From Gymnopilus junonius (Eukaryota > Basidiomycota > Agaricomycetes > Agaricales > Galerinaceae): 20,282 nt of DNA. The position numbers were made by a program, and so were the translations under genes. The stretch lies in NCBI GenBank assembly GCA_015501075.1, contig JADNYJ010000566.1, positions 1 to 20,282 on the forward strand, given 5' to 3'. The notes under the pieces are model-generated. The model did not search any database and was not told the origin of the DNA. It saw nothing but the letters and a program-made list of their open reading frames with translations. This document shows positions 9,140-18,954 of this stretch, piece by piece. Position 1 is the first letter of the stretch. Each line of letters begins with the position of its first letter.

Positions 9140-9640
9140 TGCTGACATCTTGGCACAATTTGCCATACATGAGTGCAGTGAATGCAAAGATTACTGTTCT
9201 GTTTTTATTCCTTTGAATGCCAAATCCAGGCAAACCATGAGTCCTTCTGATATGGTGCATGATCAAAATGAGGCAAGTATTCCACAAAATGCACCAGGAA
9301 AACCTTGAAGTGCAATTGACCCTACTTGTACCATTGTTAATGGTATGTTCCCAGATGAACATGAGAATATTTATCTCAGAGGAGGAGTGCATACTGTGAA
9401 TGTGCTGCAGGGTTCTCATATTGCAGATCACATTATACATAATATTGACAATCATGTGGATGATGCTGCTCTATTCAAACTTAAACATTATATTGCTCAT
9501 GCTCATGTCCCTGATTTGTTAAAAGAAAATGTCAATTATGTCATGACACACAGTCCACTCAGTGATTTGGTGCCACTGTTCTCTGTATCTGAGCTCAAAG
9601 CATTGTCAAAAGCTCACAGTATACCCTTTCCATGATGCTC
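9140..9640 (+). pseudogene. Helitron protein, N-terminal region
   Basis: One frame runs from about 9137 (FADILAQFAIHECSECKDYC) to 9635. It has a CSECKDYC cysteine cluster near its start and ends with DLVPLFSVSELKALSKAHSI, a phrase I associate with the N-terminal part of agaricomycete Helitron proteins. The only interruption is a TGA at 9306-9308, where CGA (Arg) fits. At 9635 the frame shifts and continues as EDVLIDLFKHHHCPECEEN just downstream. The role of this part is not known; the cysteines may bind zinc. No clear start codon is visible, so the true N-terminus may lie upstream or in another exon. Confidence 0.6.
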
Positions 9641-10683
9641 TAGGAAGATGTACTCATTGATCTTTTTAAACATCACCATTGTCCTGAATGTGAGGAAAAT
9701 TGTGCAGTCTTTCTTCCAGAAAAAAGTGCAGTTGCTAAGAGTCACGAAAGAGTAAAGAGGTGGAGAGATAAAAAAATCAATGACCAAAAAAAGGCTGATG
9801 CAGTTGCATTGAAAAATAATAAGTCTGAACTTGAAGAAATATTTCCACTGGTGCCAATAACACCTTGCCTTGTAAGGGAGATTGTCACCAATTATTGCAA
9901 AGACATGAACCCCACTAAATTTGAAGAAGCTGGTTGCCAGTCTGTGGCAGGCTACATCATTTATGTCATCTAAAATTACTGGACAAGGTTAAATTAGATT
10001 TGAGCATTCTGTGTTGTAGTGGTATAACATGAAAAGAGAGATCATCATCCAAGGATGAGGTGGAAGAACTTAATGGACCTGTATTAGCACAGGACTGTAG
10101 ACACATTTGCACCCATTGCAAAGATGCTTTACAAAAAAATAAGATCCCCATATTGTCTTTAGCTAATGGGATGTGGATAGGCAATGTGCCAAAGCAGCTT
10201 CAACATCTTACATTCACCAAGCAGATGCTAATAGCCCATATATGTCATAATAGATGTCTTGTCTATATGTTGTCAGGTCAGGTGAAAATGATCGCAAACT
10301 GCATCATGTTCACAAATCCTATGGCAAAAGTCTACACCCATCTACCACTGAGTAAGGAAGAAATTAGTGAGGTCTTAGCATTTGTATTTATCAGTCCTGC
10401 CAGACCTACTGAAGATGAATACAAGTGCACTCTGCTATTTGTATGGTGGAATAAAGTGGCTGACACCTTGGAATGGCTCAAACTGAATCACTCTGATTAT
10501 GCTGACTTAATTATATCACAAGAAAATCTTGATTCATACCCATTGGCTGGAGTACTAGTTATGGTGGATTACAGGCACAATGATTCTGGATCAAATAAAA
10601 TTGCCTCTGCCATGAGTAAGTTGACAATGAGATCAAAGATTGCACTGAAAGTGGCACTTGCCCTTTTACTGTACATGGTCTGA
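9641..10683 (+). pseudogene. Helitron protein, Cys/His segment and DUF6570
   Basis: Starting near 9641 the frame reads EDVLIDLFKHHHCPECEENC, a His/Cys cluster. It then gives a basic segment (HERVKRWRDKKINDQKK) and TKFEEAGC. A one-base loss near 9930 shifts the frame to VCGRLHHLCHLKLLDKVK. A TGA at 10030-10032 sits where CGA is expected. From 10033 to 10683 the DUF6570 region is open: NGPVLAQDCRHICTHCKDAL, then LSLANGMWIGNVPKQLQHLT and LIAHICHNRCLVYMLSGQ. DUF6570 usually precedes the Rep domain of fungal and animal Helitrons; its biochemical role is unknown. The end of this frame at 10683 is another frameshift: the next frame reads CPFTVHGLTSEEYEK. Confidence 0.75.
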
Positions 10684-12613
10684 CCAGTGAAGAATATGAG
10701 AAAATAGATATGAAGGAGATTAAAATCAGAGCACTGTGACATCTTGAGGATGGAGGGCTAGCATTGGCCATGGGGCATGAAGAGCATCCTCAGCTGATCT
10801 ACAGCAACCCTCAGATATATCCTCAGATGTTCCCTTGGTTGTTTCCATTTGGGAAAGGTGGATTGGGGCAGGAATGACATACTTGAAAGTTGTCAGAAGC
10901 TAAACACAAGAAGAACCTATTGCTGTACTGTGATAAACATTTTCAGACTGATTTATACTTTCCTATCATAGCCTTCAATCATGAACAGATAAAGGATTGT
11001 TCAACAGGCAGTTTTTTGATGGCCAAGCAACAGAAATTTGATGATATATCCAGAAGGCTGCTTGAAATTAACCCTCATGTGCTGGATTCAATATTGAAGA
11101 GGATGAAAGATGGTGAACATGTCATCCCATTGACTAATGATGAAAAGGCCTGTTTCAAATTCCTTGATGACTTGGATCATGTAGGAGGCAGCATTAAGGG
11201 TTCACTCACCAGCAAGAAGTATATGAGAAATGAGATATGGTCTCTGGTGGCCTTCAGAGGTGCTCCTTCATGGTTCATTACATTTTCACCAGCTGATAAC
11301 AAGCATCCTTCATGTTTATATTATGCGACAAGGATATCACATTCAAGCAGAGCTTAGGACATCAGATGAAAGAGATTTGTTAATTCTTCACAATCCTGTT
11401 GCTGCTCCAAGTTTTTTGACATGATGGTGAGGCTCATTATCAAACATGTACTTGGCATGGGCAAAGAGCATCCCAGTCTTTATGGTAAGATGGGCACTTA
11501 TTATGGAACAGTTGAACAACAGGGGCACTTGACTTTGCATTTACATATGCTGTTATGGATAAAGAGTGCACTTTCACCTCAGGAGATCAGAGACAGAATT
11601 ATGGCATCAGATTTGGATTTCCAGAAGGCATTGATAGAATACTTAGAAAGTGCATACAGAGGAGAGCTTCTAACCAGTACATTAGATGAAGTCAGGCATG
11701 AAGGCCTGACAATGGAATTGTAGGTAAGAGGATACACTCAATTAAGGTTAAGTCTGCCAAGCAAGATAAGAGTGGAGCATATGAGGATCCAACTCAAACA
11801 TTGCCTGTTCCTCCTCCTAAACAGATTTGCAAGATAGATGATCAATTTCCAAGCAGCGATTGCAATGAATGCAGGTCATTTACTGCTTGGTGGTCAGGAT
11901 ATGAGTGCATGGTGGATGATATTTTGACTAGATCAAATGTGCATACCTGTAAGTCTTCAAAGCTGAAAAAGGATGAGCCAGGCTCTGGTGGTTCTACTGG
12001 AGATGATACCCCTATAGCAAAGGCAGCTCATAGTGGTCCAAAAGGGTGTCTGAACATAGAGGGTGTCTGCATGGCATGATTTCCCAGAGAAATCAGACTT
12101 AAAACAGAAGTTGATAAGACAGACAGACATATTTTTATGAAGAAGCTTGAACCCATGATGAATACCTTTTCACTGTGCCTGACATATCTATTGTGATGCA
12201 ATAGTGATGTCACTAGTTTACAATCAGGTACTTTCTTGAAGGCAACAGTCAAGTATATCACTGATTACATCACCAAGCCTATGCTCAAGACTCACCAGGT
12301 ATTTTCTTCTGCATTTGATGTCTTCTCAAAAAACTCGGAATTGATTGGTGAGGATATAAAAGCTGGTGAAGCTGCTAGAAAACTGATACTGAAGATTGTT
12401 AATGCACTGACTTCAAAGCTCAAAATTGGTAGTCCAATGGCCTGCATGTATCTCCTCGGTAATCCTGACCACTACACAAGTCATAAGTTTATACCATTCT
12501 GGTGGAAGAGTTATGTAGGTGACATTAGGCACTTCTGGGCAACTGACATAGAAGACAAGAAGGGTGAGAGTGCTGAAGTACTGCACAAGATTAATGATAA
12601 TTCAGGCACTTGA
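10684..12613 (+). pseudogene. Helitron Rep (HUH endonuclease, Helitron_like_N) domain
   Basis: After a frame change the protein reads CPFTVHGLTSEEYEK and YSNPQIYPQMFPWLFPFGK, typical of the start of Helitron_like_N. Stops at 10737, 10875 and 10884 are all TGA. The open block 10890-11345 includes LIIAFNHEQIK-like text and APSWFITFSPADNKHPSCLY. Two small frameshifts near 11325-11350 follow. The metal-binding HxH motif is HLHMLLW, with His codons 11538-11540 and 11544-11546. The two-tyrosine motif is KYITDYITK, with Tyr codons 12254-12256 and 12266-12268. Catalytic residues are therefore still present, but they lie in different frames. The enzyme would nick one strand, stay linked through tyrosine and transfer it to the target. 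Confidence 0.85.
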
Positions 12614-13085
12614 TAAATTCTAATCAGGTTAAAAAGGAATATGATGATGTTGATGAAATGGTTTCATTTTTGTAACAGGGACTTGGCATTCAGCCACAAT
12701 GAGCCATGACCCCAGATTACATCACAGGCATGATCTAAGTAATACTTTAGAAGTCCTGTAATCATATCTAAACTATCGTGACATCCCAAAACTTTATGCT
12801 ATACTTGGTACTACTTATGCCTGGAACAGATCCACCTAAACTAAATCTGTATTGATCCCCAGAAAGGCCCCTTTCACACATGCTATCTAAGGCTCTGAGT
12901 ACTATGTTCATCAGCCCAACAACCATATCCAGTGCTGGTCCATCCCTTTTGTCAGATTTCTCTTCCCACCTCATCTACTTATAGGTCAAACAGCTGACAG
13001 CCTTCCTATTTTCACTAAAAAGGAATATGTAGATACAGTACAGAATGAGCTATGTGAAAAGGTCATTATAGGATGGGAAGAAGGG
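12614..13085 (+). other. Eroded Helitron coding segment
   Basis: Between the Rep and linker blocks every plus frame has several stops. Short remnants survive, such as KKEYDDVDEMVSFL near 12634, but no continuous protein can be read. By position it should be the end of the Rep domain. It is the most decayed part of the element's coding region. Confidence 0.45.
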
Positions 13086-14175
13086 TCATATATCATCAGA
13101 TCAAATGTTGATGACTACAAATATTGACCAGATGTGTATTCTGACTTGAATTTATTTCAATGGATTCAGACATACACAAAAAGGAGGCAGCCCAAAAAAA
13201 GAGCCAAAAAGCTTAATGCTGGATCTAATCATGGCCATGAATGTAAATCCCAGAGTATGACACATCATAAGTTTTTACCTGAACATCCTCTACATAATTC
13301 ACATGAGGTGGTGTGTGACATGAGCAGGTTGGATACTATGGTGCCCAATTTTGTAGGTGGAAGCCTTCCTCACTCTGATCAAGGTAACAGAGAGTATTAT
13401 TGTATGACAATGCTTATGCTATTCAAACCATGGAGGGATGGAATATCTCTGAAGAAAATTGAGGGACATGGGATAAAGCTTTTCTGGCATATAATTTTAC
13501 TCCTCATAATAGAAAGTATATGGCCAATTTCAATTTGAAATATGAGTGTTTGGATAAGAGAGATGATTATCATGCCCAGCTTCAAAAAACTATAAAAAAG
13601 GCTAGCATGCCCAACAGCTTTCGATATGATTCTGACAGATCTGATGATGAGAATGACAGTTCAAATATAGATGGTGGCATGTATGAATATGTAGATGGTG
13701 ATGATCCAGACCAGTACTCTCTGTCACAACAAGCAAGACTGAGAGCAAGGCAAAAGAAAGAAGCAAATAGGATATTACAGAATTCAGGCTGGGCCAAGTC
13801 ATGTCCAATGGTGGAGGAGAATATTGATAAGTTGAAGGATCTACCAACAACAAAACTTTTATCAGGTGCATGGAAAAACATAGTGAGAGATTGCAGAGAC
13901 TCTATACTGAAAGAAAGACAATGTAATTTAGCAGGCACCAGTAAACAGCATGAAGCAGGCAATTTATCTCAATCTGATGGTTATACATTCAATCAAGTTA
14001 ATATTGTAGATGCTGAATATCTTAGGCATGACTTCAAATCTGAAAAAGAACACAGTAATGTTATTATAAATGACATCATTGCAGAGTTTCATTTGAATAA
14101 AGAGCAAGAGCGCGCATTCAGAATCATAGCAAACCATGCAGCCTCTGCGGCCCCAGAACAGCTCAGAATGAAATT
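13086..14175 (+). pseudogene. Helitron protein, linker between Rep and helicase
   Basis: From about 13086 the frame reads SYIIRSNVDDYKY, a TGA at 13125-13127 at a likely CGA, then PDVYSDLNLFQWIQTYTKRR. It continues through KFLPEHPLHNSHEV, VPNFVGGSLPHSD and MLFKPWRDG, phrases I associate with fungal Helitron proteins between Rep and helicase. A frameshift near 13450 restores WDKAFLAYNFTPHNRKYMAN and joins the long block 13520-14175 (NLKYECLDKRDDYHAQLQK, an acidic DRSDDENDSSN stretch, and FHLNKEQERAFRIIANHA). The last phrase is the Q-motif-like entry to the Pif1 helicase. Function of the linker is not known. Confidence 0.75.
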
Positions 14176-15475
14176 AGAGGGTATGGGGGTACTGGAAAAT
14201 CCCAGGTCATCAAAGCTGTGATAAAAATGTTTAATAGAAGAAAAGAATCCCATAGATTTACAGTCATAGCTCCTACCGGCATGGCTGCTGCTCTATTGGG
14301 TGGTTCCACTTATCACTCCTTGCTCAGAATTCACATGGCAGATGGGAAAGAAGGTTCTGTCTTGAAAGTCAATGCCAACACTATTAATGAATTGCATTCC
14401 AAATTAGCTAGTGTAGAGTACATATTTTTAGGTGAAGTTTCAATGGTTGGCTGTAATGAGCTATATGTGATAAAGCCAGACTTGCTGATTTGACTAACAA
14501 GCATGACAAACCATTTGGAGGAATGAATATTATATTTGCTGGGGATTTTGCTCAGCTTCCACCTGTTGGAAAGCCTGCTCTCTACAGTAACATATCTGTA
14601 CAGGATCTCACTAACATATCCCTACAGATCAGGAGATTATAATTGGGAAGTTATTGTGGCACCAAGTCACAACTGTGGTAATATTGAAACAGAATATGAG
14701 ACAATGAAGTCAGACAGAGGATGATGCAAAGTTCTGAACAGCCCTAGAGAACATGCAGTATGCATCTTGTACAGAATTCAATATTGAGTTCTTATGATCA
14801 CATATTGTTACACACCTGCAGGGTGAATCACTCCTAAAAAATAAAAACTTTAGAAATGTTCCCATCATTACTACATGGAATATACAGAAGGATGAGATTA
14901 ACAATGTTGGATGTGTATGCTTCACTGATGATATAGGTGAAGAACTGAAGGAATTCTATTCTAATGATTTGCTAGGGGAAGATCCAGATGATATATCACA
15001 TTGCAGGAAAAGAAGAAACAACAAAACCAAGAAGAAGTCTATCAGATTGCTCTCAGATAGGACAAAAGATATACTGTGGAAGTCAGACCCTTCAGAAGTA
15101 TCAGTGATCATATAGCAGGGAAACTATCTTTGTGTATTGGAATGCCAGTAATGAGATGTTACAATGATGCTACTGAGTTATGTATAACAAAAGGCCAGGA
15201 AGGCCACATATGCATATGGGACAGTTCAGTCAGTCTCAACAGAAAGGAACATCTTGACACCCTGTTTGTAAAGCTTCAGAATCCACCTAAGGATGTTAAT
15301 ATACCTGGTCTACCATGTAACATTGTGCTTATACCAAAAATGACCATCTCTGTTAAATACAGTATGCCAGATGGCAGTACTTTATCAATCAAGTGCACAC
15401 AAGTGCAAGTACTCCTGAATTTCTCAATGATGGACTTTGCTAGTCAAGGAAAAACTTGACTGTACAATGTATTTG
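14176..15475 (+). pseudogene. Helitron Pif1-type superfamily 1B helicase domain
   Basis: Motifs appear in helicase order. Walker A is GTGKS at 14188-14202, but the frame breaks inside the preceding run of G (14185-14189) by what looks like loss of one base. APTGMAAALLGGSTYHSLL follows. Walker B reads FLGEVSMVG, with GGT (Gly) at 14431-14433 where Asp is needed. A frameshift near 14475 leads to LADLTNKHDKPFGG and FAGDFAQLPPVGK (about 14535-14570), then a TAA at 14640-14642, then WHQVTTVVILKQNMRQ. Later blocks are FRNVPIITTWNIQKDEIN, LSLCIGMPVMRCYNDATELC and the last motif DFASQGKT (about 15436-15459). The enzyme would unwind DNA during rolling-circle transposition. With Walker A split and Walker B changed, this copy is dead. 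Confidence 0.9.
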
Positions 15476-16780
15476 ATCTAGGTCACTGCAAGACATTTCA
15501 ATCCTATTATACATCCCTATTATGGAGTGCTACAGTGGTGGGCACTCTGATAATGCAGGGTTTCAATGCAGAAAAGATTACTCAAGGTTTGTGAAAAAAA
15601 AAATGGATATCTGCACCAAGAGTTTAGAGAATTAGAGATACTGAATGAAATTACATTACTCAGGTACAAGAATAAATTACCCAGACATGTTTTGGGATTA
15701 ATAAGAAATCCCCTGATAAGGAAATTTCAGGAGTGGAAAGGGACAGACTGCCAAGGACAGGATTGGCATATGCATCTGAGGTGGGATGATGCTGAGCCAA
15801 AACTTCATACTCCATCAGACAATGCTTTGTGGAATGAAAAGGATAACATGACTGCAACACTGATGGCCATCAACTTTGATAAGAAAAAAAAGAAGCATAA
15901 ACAAAAACTTGCACAGAATACAGAAGAAAAAATACAAGTGACCAAGCATGTGAGACAGACTAATGTATCTATTGATGTCTGCCCCAGAGGTCTGGTCTGG
16001 GACAATGTGAACTACAGCTGTCCATATGATACTCTATTCACAATTTTATTTAATGTCTGGAATCAGTGTCTGCACAGCTGGACTGCATGCTTGTTAACAT
16101 ATAGCAAATATATAGATAAACTATGTGAACAATTCAAAATGGTCACAAGTCAAGCCATTACACTAGAGCAGGCTTGAGATTTGGTGAGAAAAGATTTACA
16201 TATCAATGACCAGGTTAGCTTTCCTATGGGTGCAGAAGATGGTGACATAAGTTCTTTGATAACATCTATGTTTGGAAGAAATGTTCATGGTATATGCACA
16301 GAAAAATGTCTCCATTGCAGGCATCAATGAGACCCATCTGCATTTTTCAGAAACTTCATATCAATGCTATATATAGAAAGATTGTACAACAGTCCCAGTG
16401 TTGCAGATGCCATTCCCCTAATAATTGACTGGGACACTGATAAAAAGTGCCTACAATGTGAATCAGACAGAGCTACACAAACACTTTATAGGTATGTAAG
16501 TGTGGAAAATGTCCCAGAGATGATGGTTGTGCAGGTAAACCCAGATGGCCAAATGTTGCCTAGCTTAGAACTTAAGCTAACAACAAATACAGGTATACTA
16601 GAGACTCTGGGACTATCTGGAATTATATATTCAGGAGGGGGACATTTTACTGCAAGACTGCTCGATCATACTGGGATGGTATGGTTCCATGATGGCATTC
16701 AGATGAAATCGATGTGCAGAGAGGAAGGACAAGTGCACCTCCTTTCAGACCTCAGTTGGCTGAAAACACAAGAAGATTGA
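15476..16780 (+). pseudogene. Helitron C-terminus fused to USP-like (C19) deubiquitinase domain
   Basis: From 15566 one frame runs to the TGA at 16778-16780 with only two internal stops, both TGA (16175-16177 and 16328-16330) where CGA fits. The first part, EFRELEILNEITLLRYKN, is the usual end of the Helitron helicase. After a Lys-rich spacer comes RGLVWDNVNYSCPYDTLFT, matching the USP Cys box (Cys codon 16019-16021). Two CxxC pairs follow, CLHC (16307-16318) and CLQC (16448-16459), placed like the zinc ribbon of USP fingers. Then SGGGHFTARLL...VWFHDG gives the His box (His 16643-16645, Asp 16691-16693). USPs remove ubiquitin. Such a domain might protect Helitron proteins from degradation, but that is speculation. 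Confidence 0.75.
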
Positions 16781-16851
16781 AATTTGATATACTGTATATA
16801 CCACCTAAAGAGGATTTATTATGCAGAAGATAATGAAGATGATCATTGATC

Positions 16852-16881
16852 ATATAAGCAGCATTCCTCTGCTGCTTATAT
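16852..16881. repeat. Right-side hairpin 1 (12-bp perfect stem)
   Basis: ATATAAGCAGCA (16852-16863) and TGCTGCTTATAT (16870-16881) form a perfect stem around TTCCTC, 71 nt after the last Helitron stop codon. A hairpin just inside the 3' end is a hallmark of Helitrons. A CTAA follows at about 16887, compatible with a CTRR end, but AT-rich DNA makes this weak. Confidence 0.7.
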
Positions 16882-16949
16882 AATACTAATTAACTGAAAT
16901 AACTAAAAATAATTTACAGTTAATTTAGTATACAGAAATTAATTCTTAT

Positions 16950-16975
16950 ATAAGCAGCATCTCTCTGCTGCTTAT
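16950..16975. repeat. Right-side hairpin 2 (10-bp perfect stem)
   Basis: ATAAGCAGCA (16950-16959) pairs with TGCTGCTTAT (16966-16975) around TCTCTC. It is a close copy of hairpin 1 about 98 bp away, so the end region seems to have been duplicated. Which of the two marks the true 3' end is unclear. Confidence 0.7.
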
Positions 16976-16981
16976 GTAACA

Positions 16982-17399
16982 ATTAACATCAGGCATCTAT
17001 CCAGATTTGTATAAGGCCTTTTTGGGTAAAGTCACCTACATAACAATTTTGGTCTGAACATTCAATGCAGGTCTAATTTTTTATTCTCAAAGTGAAATTT
17101 ACTGTACTTTATATATCAGGTGAACAGAGTAAACTACATGAGCACCAACATCTGTACACAGCTTGTTTTGGCAAAGTCAAATTGCAATGGAATTGCTTTT
17201 TTCCCAAATTCTGTTTGCTTATACCATGAAATGCAAAAATGCATCTCTACTGAACTCATTTCATATGTCTGTCTTGACAATTTATGCCTGATTTGGTATT
17301 CAAGTGCACTGCAAATAGTTTCAATTTGTAAAATGTGTTTTTTTGGGTGAATATGTCTACAATCTACAATACTGATTTATTTTAACAACCTGATACTGC
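16982..17399. other. AT-rich stretch between Helitron end and small minus-strand gene
   Basis: I see no convincing gene. A 76-codon plus-strand frame at 17120-17350 is low in sequence character and lies downstream of the stop of the small minus-strand gene, so it is more likely that gene's 3' untranslated region. Confidence 0.4.
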
Positions 17400-17929
17400 T
17401 TAATTTATGATTTCCCTTATAATATTCTCAAGCTTTTTGATGTGGTTTTTAAGTGCTCTGATGCACTTTTCAAGTTTGACTATTTGCCTGGACATATGTT
17501 GAATAGCATCTTTAAATTATAAATGTTTTACAGACACATATCAACATGATAGCAATACCAAGAAAGGATAGCATGATAAATTGCTTGATTAGAAAGATTA
17601 CAATATGATTGTGATAAAAAAACCTTACCATTGCTGACTCCATTGACCACAATATGGTTGTAAGTCATGTGGTTGTGCAATCCAATGTTGCTGCCCCTTC
17701 CACCACTGCCTCCATTTCCTGATCCTACTTTGTGTCAAAAATTCAAAGAAAATTTAAAACACTAGAATATATACTCATGAAAGAAGCATGAATACTGTTG
17801 AAAGAACCCTCTGGTCACCCTGGCCCTTCACCTTGTCTAAAATACACCATCAAACTTACCAATGTAACCAGTATATGCTAAAATACACAAAAGGGGTAAA
17901 GCAACAATAATTGTGAGAAAGGACAGCAT
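17400..17929 (-). CDS. Small secreted or membrane-anchored coiled-coil protein, 91 aa, three exons
   Basis: Exon 1 (17929-17860) starts at ATG with MLSFLTIIVALPLLCILA, a hydrophobic signal-peptide or anchor segment. Intron 17725-17859 has GTAAGT and TAG ends. Exon 2 (17724-17629) encodes GSGNGGSGGRGSN, a flexible linker, then NIGLHNHMTYNHIVVNGVSN. Intron 17510-17628 has a GTAAGG donor and an AAG acceptor, a rarer but allowed end. Exon 3 (17509-17400) ends at TAA. Both introns are phase 1 and the frame joins without any stop, although the surrounding DNA is full of them. Residues 65-89 are a perfect four-heptad coiled coil with Ile at every a position (65, 72, 79, 86) and Leu, Leu, Leu, Ile at d (68, 75, 82, 89). 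That predicts an oligomer. I know no family match. The model is my own reading; the AAG acceptor is its weakest point. Confidence 0.55.
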
Positions 17930-18250
17930 AGTGTGGCAGAATGAAAGAATAGCTGGTGCTGTTCCAATTGGGAAGGTGATTGGGCATCAAATTCAGATGC
18001 ACATCCAAGCTTGTTGGAACCCACACACAATTCCCATGCACAATGATGACTGCAACATCCAATCTTGCTCAATCTGGTCTCCCTCTGCTCTGAACACCAG
18101 CCAATGACCAAATGAGCAGGTGGGTAAACACTGTACAAGGGTGCAAGGTACTATCAGATTCACTGTTCAAGGTGCATTCTATTTTATTCTGAAGGGCATA
18201 TATTTAAACTTTACTTATCATCATATACAGATGGTCTAATACTATTACAG
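17930..18250. other. Upstream region of the small coiled-coil gene
   Basis: Nothing clearly coding. Minus-strand open frames here overlap exon 1 in other frames and look like shadows. An AT-rich ATATATTTAAAC at about 18198 could serve as a distant promoter element for either strand. At 18250 an AG acceptor opens the next plus-strand block. Confidence 0.3.
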
Positions 18251-18954
18251 GCATTCTAATACTATTTGTGAAGCTGGAAAAGCATTATCCTGCCATGCGA
18301 AGTGGTGGCCCACTAAAACAAGTACTGGTGTCACTAGAAGACCCAGCACTGAGTATTATGGTGACTGTTGGGTCTTCTATTCAATCAATTACCATAGTGG
18401 ATGATCCTTCCAATGGTAATTCTCAATGTTTTTCTTTGATTTGCATCACTTATAATCTTCCTAAGGCCAACCCCCTCCAATGTTTAGAGACCTAGATGCA
18501 ACATCCTCTGATGGTCCTTCTTCTGCTTCCACTGCTTCTTCTTCCTTTGAAGTGCCAATGATTTTTTGAGATGAGGTGACACTGTTTGAACTGGTACTAT
18601 GGCTGAATTTTCTGGCTGGTCACAGGTAGTGATGTGCCAGCTCCAGCTTGGCCTGAAAGCCCCAGCTTTGGCTTGGCTTGACCTGGCTTTGGCTTTCCCA
18701 AACCTTGAGCCAGGCCAAAAGCCAAAATCAGGCTTGGCTTGGCCCAGCTTCTGGCTTCAGGCCAGAGCTGGCACATCACTAGTCACAGGACACATGCTGA
18801 CTGGCCGTGCCAAAATTTTGTCCACTCAGTCACAGGTCACACTCCAGGCCAAATTGATCGAAATAGTACAGTACTGTACCAAACTGACCAACTCTTCTGC
18901 TGGGTGATGCATGACACTTTTCCACCATCTCTTCAGCTCTTTGAGGGTGCCTGA
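18251..18954 (+). pseudogene. Relic two-exon gene disrupted by a hAT MITE
   Basis: After an ATTACAG acceptor, 18251-18415 reads LEKHYPAMRSGGPLKQVLV and VTVGSSIQSITIVDDPSN. Intron 18416-18465 (50 nt, GTAATT...AAG) is in phase with GQPPPMFRDLDATSSDGPSS, then a TGA at 18567-18569 (CGA likely) and DEVTLFELVLWLNFLAGHR. The MITE then cuts in. Ignoring the 155-bp MITE and one 8-bp target copy, the frame continues THADWPCQNFVHSVTG to the TGA at 18952-18954. A competing plus frame (LQAKLIEIVQYCTKL..., with TGA codons at likely CGA) and a minus frame also look protein-like, so strand and frame are not certain. No family recognised. Confidence 0.35.
18627..18781. mobile_element. Non-autonomous hAT-type MITE (155 bp) with 8-bp target-site duplication
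   Basis: Terminal inverted repeats of 17 bp match perfectly: TAGTGATGTGCCAGCTC at 18627-18643 and its complement at 18765-18781. The flanks are the identical 8-mer GTCACAGG at 18619-18626 and 18782-18789. An 8-bp duplication together with TAGTGATG-like ends is diagnostic of the hAT superfamily. The interior has no coding capacity and is built of GGCTTGGCTTG-like units and their complements, so most of the element could fold back on itself. It needs a hAT transposase from elsewhere; none is in the window. The perfect repeats imply a fairly recent insertion relative to the decay around it. Confidence 0.95.

Larger units (their letters stand above)
8008..16975 (+). mobile_element. Decayed autonomous Helitron with Rep-helicase and C-terminal USP-like domain
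   Basis: The coding remains, in order, match a fungal Helitron: Cys/His-containing N-terminus (9140-9960), DUF6570 (about 10040-10683), HUH Rep nuclease (10684-12613), linker (13086-14175), Pif1-type helicase (14176-15475) and a C-terminal cysteine peptidase domain (to 16780). Helitrons move by rolling-circle replication: Rep nicks and rejoins single strands and the helicase unwinds. Limits are set here by related palindromes at 8008-8041 and 16852-16975. I could not prove a 5' TC or 3' CTRR end, so both ends are provisional. The frame is broken many times by single-base indels and TGA codons, so this copy cannot encode active protein. The best match in style is an agaricomycete Helitron. Confidence 0.85.

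Noticed and set aside
16885..16892. CTAA after hairpin 1 as the exact Helitron 3' end
   Set aside because: A CTRR match is expected often in AT-rich DNA, and a second hairpin lies further right; the end cannot be fixed without other copies.
17120..17350. 76-codon plus-strand open frame
   Set aside because: No recognisable features, and it lies in the likely 3' untranslated region of the small minus-strand gene.
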